64,000 bases of DNA from Schleiferia thermophila. Its GTDB lineage: Bacteria > Bacteroidota > Bacteroidia > Flavobacteriales > Schleiferiaceae. The stretch spans positions 859,900-923,899 of the forward strand of contig NZ_QPJS01000001.1 in assembly GCF_003337435.1 (NCBI RefSeq), read 5' to 3'. Shown piece after piece: positions 58,034 through 64,000 of this stretch. How positions within the stretch are numbered: position 1 is the stretch's first letter; every line of letters starts with the position of its first letter. The notes beneath the pieces are model-generated. The model saw only the letters and a program-made list of their open reading frames with translations. It was not told the DNA's origin and did not search any database. The position numbers were made by a program, and so were the translations under genes.

Positions 58034-58170
58034 CACATAACGTTTTGCGGCTTTGCGTTCGGGCGGGATTTTAGCACTAATTTTTATACGAAGAATCAAA
58101 CTTAAATATAAGCAAAAATGCGTCAAACGAAGCACGAAACCCCGCCTGACGCAAAACTGCTGTTATAGCC
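58034..58170. repeat. attC-like site H
   Basis: The ends are CACATAACGTT and GTTATAGCC. The arms TTTGCGTTCGGGCGGG and CCCGCCTGACGCAAAA pair. The centre is AT-rich and differs from other sites. Confidence 0.75.
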
Positions 58171-58193
58171 TGTGCTTTCTATCGTTTCAATGT

Positions 58194-58838
58194 CTATAAT
58201 CCTATTCCTAAACCAAGTCTAAGACCAAATAATGCTAAGTCAAATGGCTTGCCTGTTTCATTAAATTCTGCCAAATCAATGTTTGCAAATGGCCCGATGC
58301 TGAATTTGACATTGCCAAAAACTTTAGAATAATTCGGATAAAACATAAGTGAAAGTCTGGATTCTGCCTTTGGGAATATGCTTGTGCCATTTACAAAATA
58401 ACTTTGATTGTTCAATCTCCAATAGGCAAAGCTCATCTCTAAGTCCAAAAAGTCAAGTGGGTTTTGACGAGATTTTAATGAACCAACAAACCCTCCACTT
58501 AGCATAGTGTAACGTTCTGTCGCACTAAAACTTTCAATAACACCGCTATTGTCAATCCATCCTGAATACCCCATTCGGAAGTCACCTATACCTATAAGAG
58601 CGTATATTGACCCTCTTTCATTATTCATAATTAGTCTTCGATAGTCAATTGCAAACGAGTGTCCACTGCCAATAAGTTGACTTTTTTCGGAGTTCAAACT
58701 TGCTTCATTAACAAATAAAGATGAGTTTAATACAAAAAAATTTTTCTGAAGTGGAGAATCACTCAATTGTGCATTGACACTAGTGGTTTCTAAACCAATA
58801 ATGAATAAGAATATTAGTATATGCTTTAAATTAGCCAT
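58194..58838 (-). CDS. Predicted outer-membrane or secreted protein, unknown function
   Basis: A 214-aa protein with a signal peptide (ILIFLFIIGLETTSVNA) and a beta-rich body of amphipathic strands (HSFAIDYRRLIMNNERGSIYALIGIGDFRMGYSGW, FVGSLKSRQNPLDFLDLEMSFAYWRL) that ends in LFGLRLGLGIGL, typical of small outer-membrane barrels. No family is recognised. It is the last gene of a three-gene cassette and follows the previous gene by three bases. Confidence 0.6.
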   Translation of the reverse strand: MANLKHILIFLFIIGLETTSVNAQLSDSPLQKNFFVLNSSLFVNEASLNSEKSQLIGSGHSFAIDYRRLIMNNERGSIYALIGIGDFRMGYSGWIDNSGVIESFSATERYTMLSGGFVGSLKSRQNPLDFLDLEMSFAYWRLNNQSYFVNGTSIFPKAESRLSLMFYPNYSKVFGNVKFSIGPFANIDLAEFNETGKPFDLALFGLRLGLGIGL

Positions 58839-58841
58839 ATT

Positions 58842-59546
58842 CTAGCAAAGTTTAACGAGGTAATAAATGCCTTGTGCTAAATATGCAAAATCTCTTACTA
58901 GATATTCACACTTGTTCCTCCTAAAACACCTAACTACAACAAATATGGCTATGCCAATTAGGGCTGCAATTGCAACAATTTTCCACCAAGGCAAATTGCT
59001 CACCCTTCCTTTATTGTCTGAGCTTCTATAGTTGTGAAGCTCTTCTAACTTCAGTTTTATATAATTAGTTAACCCATTTTCGCCACCATTCTGATACACG
59101 CTAACAACTTCGTTGAATATGTCTAGAATAATTTGAGAATCTTCTTTTTTTACATCCACATCTGCAAGGTCATCTTTTAATGCGGCTAGAAAATTATTGT
59201 ATTTTTCAACTTCCATTGGTGGAATGTCAAATTCATTCCCTAAATCTACACCTACAATTTCATTAATATGCTCTAAAGCACGGTCTAATGTGTTTAAGCC
59301 GATTATGTTAAAACGTTCACCTCGTAATATGTTAAAATCTATGACTTGTTGAGGCTGCCCGAAAACTTCAGAACGCTCTGCAATCCTTAAATATTCGTCA
59401 CACTGTCCAAAACTACCACATGAGTCAGATGATGTGAATACAAGTTGTTTGAGTTTAGGAACTTCTTCATCATGAGGTAGAGCTGGTAAGATGAAATTTA
59501 CGCTACTAAGAAATGTAGTTGCTGTTTGTTTTGCTTGTGGTGTCAT
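58842..59546 (-). CDS. Hypothetical protein with C-terminal membrane anchor
   Basis: From the ATG at 59546 the protein has 234 aa (the frame extends to 59591 without support). It is a helical, acidic, soluble domain of about 180 residues with CGSFGQCDEYLRIAE near its start. A membrane helix follows (WWKIVAIAALIGIAIFVVV) with a basic flank RCFRRNKCE, and a short tail. Not recognised. It lies between the XRE regulator and the small barrel protein in one cassette. Confidence 0.6.
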   Translation of the reverse strand: MTPQAKQTATTFLSSVNFILPALPHDEEVPKLKQLVFTSSDSCGSFGQCDEYLRIAERSEVFGQPQQVIDFNILRGERFNIIGLNTLDRALEHINEIVGVDLGNEFDIPPMEVEKYNNFLAALKDDLADVDVKKEDSQIILDIFNEVVSVYQNGGENGLTNYIKLKLEELHNYRSSDNKGRVSNLPWWKIVAIAALIGIAIFVVVRCFRRNKCEYLVRDFAYLAQGIYYLVKLC

Positions 59547-59609
59547 ACTGATAAAATTTAAAGTTAATTGAACAAAAATATTCCTAGACAATGAATTTAA
59601 AAACAGGCT

Positions 59610-59840
59610 TTAACCTGTATTTTTGTCTTCAACAAAATTTCTTGATTCGATGTCAACAAGAAAAGTCAATGAAACTCCTATGGCATTTGCCACTTTTAAA
59701 AGCGTTTGGCAGGAAGCCTTTATTGCATTTCTTTCTATTTGCCCATAACTAGAAGGTGCAATATCTAGTCTACAAGCAACATCTGCCTGAGTCAAATTAT
59801 ATGCCATTCGGATTTTTCTAATTCTTTCAGATAGTTCCAT
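59610..59840 (-). CDS. XRE-family helix-turn-helix regulator
   Basis: A 76-aa protein from the ATG at 59840 (upstream residues would come from the attC-like site). It has the full Cro/C1 helix-turn-helix: MELSERIRKIRMAYNLTQADVACRLDIAPSSYGQIERNAIKASCQTLLKVANAIGVSLTFLV. It is the first gene of its cassette and probably controls the two genes after it. Confidence 0.88.
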   Translation of the reverse strand: MELSERIRKIRMAYNLTQADVACRLDIAPSSYGQIERNAIKASCQTLLKVANAIGVSLTFLVDIESRNFVEDKNTG

Positions 59841-59861
59841 TGTTGTCGGCTTTTTAGCATA

Positions 59862-59997
59862 GGCTATAACGTTTTGCCGCTTGCCGCAGTGGGGGATTTC
59901 GGAGCACTTCACTGTCAGCCAAGCACAAATGTTGATAGAAGCACAGCACTTGAATTAACCACGTCAGCCCCCATTGCGGCAAACGGCTGTTGTGGGT
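59862..59997. repeat. attC-like site I
   Basis: The ends are CTATAACGTT and GTTGTGGG. The arms TTGCCGCTTGCCGCAGTGGGGG and CCCCCATTGCGGCAAACGGC pair. The centre carries TTTCGGAGCACTTCACTGTCA and TTAACCACGTCA. Confidence 0.82.
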
Positions 59998-60002
59998 AGT
60001 GC

Positions 60003-60338
60003 TTATTTTTTCAATAATTTGTCAACTTCTGTTTCTAAATTTCCTAACTCCCTAACCACTATTGCCCAAATAATGTCTTCGGATACGCTGTCATAGCCGT
60101 GAATTATTCTGTTTCTTGTGTCTATTATTTTTCTTGCGTTTGTTATAGGAATTTCAGGATAGGCTTTAATAATTCTATTAACTGCTTCACCAATTATTTC
60201 AATGTTCCTCTCTATCGCTCTTTTTGTTTTTAGGTCACGTTGAAAAGCGTAGAAGTCTTTCTTGTCAGGCAGGAACAGGTTTATTTCTGTTATTGCTTGC
60301 TTTATGTCAGCAAGCCAAGTCTTAATTTCAACTTCGAT
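60003..60338 (-). CDS. hepT: HepT-like toxin (DUF86 HEPN ribonuclease)
   Basis: About 111 residues of a HEPN protein: EIKTWLADIKQAITEINLFL, RDLKTKRAIERNIEIIGEAVNRI, and the catalytic Rx4-6H motif DTRNRIIHGYDSVSEDIIW. HepT is an RNA-cutting toxin neutralised by its MNT partner, which adds AMP to it. No ATG, GTG or TTG lies in frame before the TAA at 60342-60344, so translation must begin at ATC 60338 or ATT 60326, or the 5' end is damaged. The frame overlaps the MNT stop by about ten bases. Confidence 0.78.
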   Translation of the reverse strand: MEVEIKTWLADIKQAITEINLFLPDKKDFYAFQRDLKTKRAIERNIEIIGEAVNRIIKAYPEIPITNARKIIDTRNRIIHGYDSVSEDIIWAIVVRELGNLETEVDKLLKK

Positions 60339-60630
60339 AAATTAAAACTTTTGTTTTGTCAATCTGCTCCTTTAAGTAAGGATTTCTAATTGACTTTTGT
60401 TCCAATAGGTCAATTTGTCTTTGCAGAAGCTGTTCTACCTGAAATTTAAAATTAAAATAACTGTCAGAGTACGATAGAGCGTCTTTTTCTTCAATGTCAA
60501 CAATAAGGTCAATGTCGCTGTCAGGTCTGAATTTGTCTGTTGTCACGGAACCAAAAGCATATAGAGCCTTAACCTTGTAAAGTGAACAAAGTTTTTTGAT
60601 TTGGTCAATATGTTTTGATAATTCTTTCAT
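60328..60630 (-). CDS. mntA: MNT nucleotidyltransferase antitoxin
   Basis: A 100-aa minimal nucleotidyltransferase from the ATG at 60630. The active-site motif is LYAFGSVTTDKFRPDSDIDLIVD (GSx10DxD), with a short helical C-terminus (QVEQLLQRQIDLLEQKSIRNPYL). It modifies and silences the HepT toxin encoded next. The frame upstream to 60741 comes from the attC-like site and is probably not translated. The pair fills one cassette (sites I to J). Confidence 0.9.
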   Translation of the reverse strand: MKELSKHIDQIKKLCSLYKVKALYAFGSVTTDKFRPDSDIDLIVDIEEKDALSYSDSYFNFKFQVEQLLQRQIDLLEQKSIRNPYLKEQIDKTKVLIYRS

Positions 60631-60695
60631 ACATGCAAATATAGCAAAAATCGATCTTCTTTTTCGTCTATTTTTAACCGCACTTCTCGCATTAC

Positions 60696-60831
60696 CCACA
60701 ACGTTTTCGGGCTTTGCGTTCGGGCGGGTTTCGGAGCACAAAGCTTCAATTTATTAATAAAGTTCATTAGAAGCACAAAGCTCCAAATTTGCACGTCAGC
60801 CCGCCTGACGCAAAACCCGTGTTATGTGGCG
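60696..60831. repeat. attC-like site J
   Basis: The ends are CACAACGTT and GTTATGTGG. The arms CGGGCTTTGCGTTCGGGCGGG and CCCGCCTGACGCAAAACCCG pair. It is almost identical to site D over its whole length. Confidence 0.82.
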
Positions 60832-60840
60832 TTTTTCTTT

Positions 60841-61824
60841 TCATTTCTGTCGGTAAAATTTGAATTTCTTTCCGTCAATAATCAAAAGTCCGCTTTTTTC
60901 GCTGTCCTTAAAATTGCAAGTCAGTAATTGTTTCCCATTGTCCAAATGTTGGTTAAAGTGAGCATAAAAAATGAAATCAAATTTATAAATCTGTTTCATT
61001 TTTTTGTTCTCAATTTTACCTATGTAAGTTCCGTTGTCGTCAGAATATAAATGAAATAATTGTTTGTCAGCAACAAATGAAGTCGGAATATAAAAATCCA
61101 ATGTGTCCAAAAGAACTTCTATGCCTTTGTCGTGACGACTACCTTCGTGTCTTTCAAAATTAAAGTCTGATTTTTCAAGTTTAGTTGGGTCTGCAATTTT
61201 TAATACACTTGCAAAGCCCATCATATGTCCCATAAAATTTGTTACAAAATACTCGTTGTCAATTTTGTTGATTACGATTGGGCAAGTCGAAGAAGCTTCA
61301 TAACTTTCTTTTGTTTTTCTGTCTTTAAAATAAATTGTCCCGCCCCATTCTCCATTGCAGGTTGCATAAATGTCATAAAATTCATCTTCATAAAATATCA
61401 ATTCCTTTGTCTTGGTTTTTTTGAAGTCGGCTACATAAGCACCTAAAACAAAATTGTATTTTTCAAACTGTGACTCTTTTATGTATAAACTGTCATTTTC
61501 TACTACAAGGTCATAATGGGGCATATCTTGGATTTCTTCTGGAATAAATACATCTTCTATGAAATTCCCTTTTGTGTCAAACACAATCATTTTTTTAAAA
61601 CTCTGTGTAGTGTTCTTTCTGTCTGTTTCAAAAACTCCGTAAAAGTTGTCACGAAATAGAACAGCTTTTCGCAAATAGCCGTCAATTGACATATTCAAAG
61701 TGTCAAATGTTATTTCAAAGTCATTTGAGTTCTCAATAATTTCATTTTGTTTTTTGTCCGCTGTCTTTTGTTGACAAGAACAGAGTGTCAAAACTGAAAA
61801 AAATATGATTAAAATCTGTCTCAT
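60841..61824 (-). CDS. Predicted lipoprotein, unknown function
   Basis: A 327-aa protein from the ATG at 61824, with signal MRQILIIFFSVLTLCSC and a lipidation Cys. The body consists of repeated beta-strand pairs (FRDNFYGVFETD, MIVFDTKGNFIEDVFIPEE, LYSDDNGTYIGKI, LLIIDGKKFKFY) that suggest a beta-propeller-like fold of the Bacteroidota 6-bladed type (inference). It is the single gene of its cassette. Confidence 0.65.
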   Translation of the reverse strand: MRQILIIFFSVLTLCSCQQKTADKKQNEIIENSNDFEITFDTLNMSIDGYLRKAVLFRDNFYGVFETDRKNTTQSFKKMIVFDTKGNFIEDVFIPEEIQDMPHYDLVVENDSLYIKESQFEKYNFVLGAYVADFKKTKTKELIFYEDEFYDIYATCNGEWGGTIYFKDRKTKESYEASSTCPIVINKIDNEYFVTNFMGHMMGFASVLKIADPTKLEKSDFNFERHEGSRHDKGIEVLLDTLDFYIPTSFVADKQLFHLYSDDNGTYIGKIENKKMKQIYKFDFIFYAHFNQHLDNGKQLLTCNFKDSEKSGLLIIDGKKFKFYRQK

Positions 61825-61842
61825 TGTCGTTCTTTTAAAATG

Positions 61843-61978
61843 CCACATAACGTTTGGCAGCTACCCGAAGGTGGCGATTTCGAAGCACTTCACTGTCAAC
61901 CAAGCAGAAACTTTGATAAAAGCACAAAGCTTGATTTAACCACTGAACCGCCACTTTTGGGTAGGTGCTGTTAGCAGA
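61843..61978. repeat. attC-like site K
   Basis: The ends are CACATAACGTT and GTTAGCAG. The arms GGCAGCTACCCGAAGGTGGCG and CGCCACTTTTGGGTAGGTGC pair. Compared with sites G and M the inner pair has changed on both arms (GGTGGCG with CCGCCAC), as expected for a kept stem. Confidence 0.82.
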
Positions 61979-61995
61979 TGTTGTTCTTTCGTCCG

Positions 61996-62697
61996 TCATT
62001 CAGTGTCTCGTTTAAAATTCCAATTTATCAAAGGTAGTTTTCGCTTTTGATTTACATTCCAAAGTCCTATTTGAATACCTTTAAATTTTTCAGATTTGTT
62101 ATAAAGTCCTATTTGAACACCTTGCATTTCTTTGGCATAGTTCCCTATACCGCCTATCTGAACACCTTTTGTCTTAAATCCATTATTTCCAAGTCCAATT
62201 TGTAGTCCGTTCATATAATATGCGTCATTAAATAAAGCAGTCATCACTCCATTATGTTTCTGTGTAAAATTCATAAAAAGAGATGTCGAGATACCATTTA
62301 CTTGAAAATGTATTTGCCCAATAAATCCTGCCGTCAACCCATTTGTCAAACAGTGACAAGCAGAACCTGATGCAGATAAATTTAATCCGTTTATTCTTTC
62401 AGATAAAGGCTCTTGTTTTAACTTTATGAATGCACTGTCAGTTTCTACAATTGGACTTCTTGGTATTAAGGGAATTCCAATTCCTACACCAATTAGCTCA
62501 ATTTTAATTCCGTTCGTATTCGTAAATCGCGGTTCACTATTGAAAGACCAAAGTCCGATAGAAATACCGTGGATGTTTATGCTGTCCTTATGAAAAGTCC
62601 AAATAGGGAAATAATTTTTTCTCTTGTCAACTTGTCCATATGAACTAATTGTCAAGATAAAAAATAGTATGGTCAATATGCTTGCGGTCTGTTTCAT
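61996..62697 (-). CDS. LA_2272-like surface-repeat protein
   Basis: A 233-aa secreted protein with a signal peptide (ILTILFFILTISSYGQ). The C-terminal 80 residues are short repeats of the form GxQIGLxN: MNGLQIGLGNNGFKTKGVQIGGIGNYAKEMQGVQIGLYNKSEKFKGIQIGLWNVNQKRKLPLINW. This is the pattern of LA_2272/2273-type surface-repeat proteins, common in Bacteroidota and Leptospira, function unknown. It is the single gene of its cassette. Confidence 0.7.
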   Translation of the reverse strand: MKQTASILTILFFILTISSYGQVDKRKNYFPIWTFHKDSINIHGISIGLWSFNSEPRFTNTNGIKIELIGVGIGIPLIPRSPIVETDSAFIKLKQEPLSERINGLNLSASGSACHCLTNGLTAGFIGQIHFQVNGISTSLFMNFTQKHNGVMTALFNDAYYMNGLQIGLGNNGFKTKGVQIGGIGNYAKEMQGVQIGLYNKSEKFKGIQIGLWNVNQKRKLPLINWNFKRDTE

Positions 62698-62706
62698 TAC
62701 AATATC

Positions 62707-62839
62707 TGCTAACGGTTTCGGGCTTTGCGTTGGTGGGCTTTTGAAACCGAAAACTGTCTGCCAGCACCAAAGTTAATTAATTGCTCAAATGTTCCTATTC
62801 GCACTGTCCGCCCACTAACGCAAAACCCGTGTTAGCGGT
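62707..62839. repeat. attC-like site L
   Basis: The ends are GCTAACGG and GTTAGCGG. The arms CGGGCTTTGCGTTGGTGGGC and GCCCACTAACGCAAAACCCG pair. The centre is the most divergent of the set. Confidence 0.75.
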
Positions 62840-62870
62840 TCGTTGCTCTTTTTTATCGTCCAACTATTTT

Positions 62871-63776
62871 TTAGTTCCACGAAACTCGCAGTCCAAGTCC
62901 GTGTTGAATACTTGCATTAGTAATTGTCCTCAGTTCAGGAATTGATGTAATGTTTATGCCTGGTCTTAACTCATAAAACAAATGTGTCCGTTTCCAAAAT
63001 TCTTTTTTCTTTCCTATTCTAAAGTCAATTCCCATTGGTATGTAGGATGAAAGTCCAAAGTTACTTTTGTTTCTAAATTTTTCTGTTTTGCTGTTGTCTG
63101 AACTTGAGTAACCGTATGAGGAAGAAGTGTTGCCATTTGCGTAACGAGTTTCTGTCCTGCCATAGTTGCTGTAATAAATATCCGTGTTGGCGTTAATGGA
63201 AAGTCCAGCCGTAATGCCTATACCAGTAAATATAGACCAGCGGGCTTCTGGATTAGTTCTAAAAATTAGTGAGCCGTCAAACCGAAGTTGTTCCGATGAA
63301 TAATTCATACTGTAATTTTTTGTAGTTATGGAGTCAATATAAACTGTTTGTCCTGTTTGAGTAGATGTTAATGTGTCATAAGGTTTACGGTCTTCCTTGT
63401 ATAAACCACCTGTCAAAGTTGTCCCAGAAAAATAACTAATGCCAAGTCGTAACAGCGGATTTGCTTTGTAAATTGTTTTTTGTTTGTCGCTGAATTGAAG
63501 CCCCAACATTACTGAAAACATAGTATTACTTGTCAAACTAAAACCGCCCGATTGAGAAAAATCCGTCATATTGTTGTTCAATAAAACTGATTGAGGGGCA
63601 AGTGTCTTGAAGTCCGAAAGTGTCCCGTTAGTATTACGCTCTGAAAAAAAACCTGTCTGGATGTAAATGTCGTGGATGCTGATTTTATTTATTGTCTTTG
63701 GTTGTTGTTCCTGCCCGAAAACGGAGAAAGAAACTGTCAGCAAAATAACGGCTGATAAAATGTTGGTTGTTTTCAT
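62871..63776 (-). CDS. Predicted outer-membrane beta-barrel protein, unknown function
   Basis: A 301-aa protein from the ATG at 63776, with signal peptide MKTTNILSAVILLTVSFSVFGQ. The body has amphipathic strands (FSLTSNTMFSVMLGLQF, LRLGISYFSG, WSIFTGIGITAGLSINANTDIYYSNYG, LSSYIPMGIDFRIG) and ends in an aromatic terminal strand (HGLGLRVSWN). Family not recognised. It is the single gene of the right-most cassette in the window. The frame up to 63866 would run into site M. Confidence 0.65.
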   Translation of the reverse strand: MKTTNILSAVILLTVSFSVFGQEQQPKTINKISIHDIYIQTGFFSERNTNGTLSDFKTLAPQSVLLNNNMTDFSQSGGFSLTSNTMFSVMLGLQFSDKQKTIYKANPLLRLGISYFSGTTLTGGLYKEDRKPYDTLTSTQTGQTVYIDSITTKNYSMNYSSEQLRFDGSLIFRTNPEARWSIFTGIGITAGLSINANTDIYYSNYGRTETRYANGNTSSSYGYSSSDNSKTEKFRNKSNFGLSSYIPMGIDFRIGKKKEFWKRTHLFYELRPGINITSIPELRTITNASIQHGLGLRVSWN

Positions 63777-63869
63777 TTTTATTTTTTTATTGTTAGTTAG
63801 TAAATTGTCCAACGGCACTTGCCTAAAAATATTGTGTGGAAAATTGTCCACCGGGTTTTTTTGCAATGA

Positions 63870-64000
63870 CCGCTAACGTTTTGCAGCTACCCGAAGGGCG
63901 GGCGATTCACCACAAATGTTGATTAAAAGTACAAAAGTTTCGTTCACCACAAATCTGTCTTTATAGCACAAAACCCCGCCTTTTGGGTAGGTGCTGTTAG
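63870..64000. repeat. attC-like site M (at the window edge)
   Basis: It has the same sequence as site G from AACGTTTTGC to GCTGTTA, ending GTTAG exactly at the window end, so at most a base or two of the site is cut off. Another cassette, or the integrase and attachment site, should follow beyond 64000. Confidence 0.82.

Overview
The window comes from a Bacteroidota chromosome. The evidence is a SusC/CarboxypepD_reg-type TonB receptor, a DUF5686-type barrel, Bacteroidota-style promoter boxes (TAnnTTTG), few Shine-Dalgarno sequences and a BtuB/BtuG vitamin B12 locus. Saprospiria or Chitinophagia would fit, but the sequence alone does not settle the class.

Left third (1-24.8 kb), mostly housekeeping and transport. 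A 5'-truncated outer-membrane barrel is followed by a minus-strand MarR / FKBP / ferritin cluster divergent from a TonB receptor. Next come an M3 oligopeptidase and a methionine-type aminotransferase (minus strand), then a plus-strand run of split transketolase (C-terminal half first), YjjG-like nucleotidase and MATE exporter. A cobalamin riboswitch controls a btuB-btuG pair, and a degraded second btuG tail lies 7.5 kb further on. Between them is a dabA-dabB-sulP operon that should accumulate inorganic carbon, preceded by a small secreted protein.

Middle (25.5-45.3 kb), a defence island and decaying accessory DNA. Three large minus-strand genes form a DISARM-like system: a 1726-aa YprA-type helicase with a DUF1998 region and a C-terminal nuclease, a DrmD-like SNF2 helicase, and a DrmMI-like adenine methyltransferase. 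The methyltransferase frame is otherwise intact but carries two in-frame stop codons. An S23-type four-helix-bundle gene, itself stopped in frame and flanked by 7-nt repeat arrays, sits between helicase and methyltransferase. Then come a lipoprotein, an OmpR-type two-component system with an outer-membrane porin whose promoter carries helically phased CTTAAA/T boxes, and a crp/fnr pseudogene.

Right third (45.5-64 kb), the most unusual part: an integron-like cassette array. Thirteen imperfect palindromes of about 130 bp (starting AAC, ending GTT, arms complementary within a site but different between sites) separate genes that are all on the minus strand. Cassettes carry a whole type III-like restriction-modification operon, a VOC/SRPBCC pair, an MNT/HepT toxin-antitoxin pair, XRE and HTH regulators, and several membrane, lipoprotein and barrel proteins of unknown function. 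One 514-bp cassette is tandemly duplicated. No integrase lies in the window. From gene direction it would be expected beyond position 64000.
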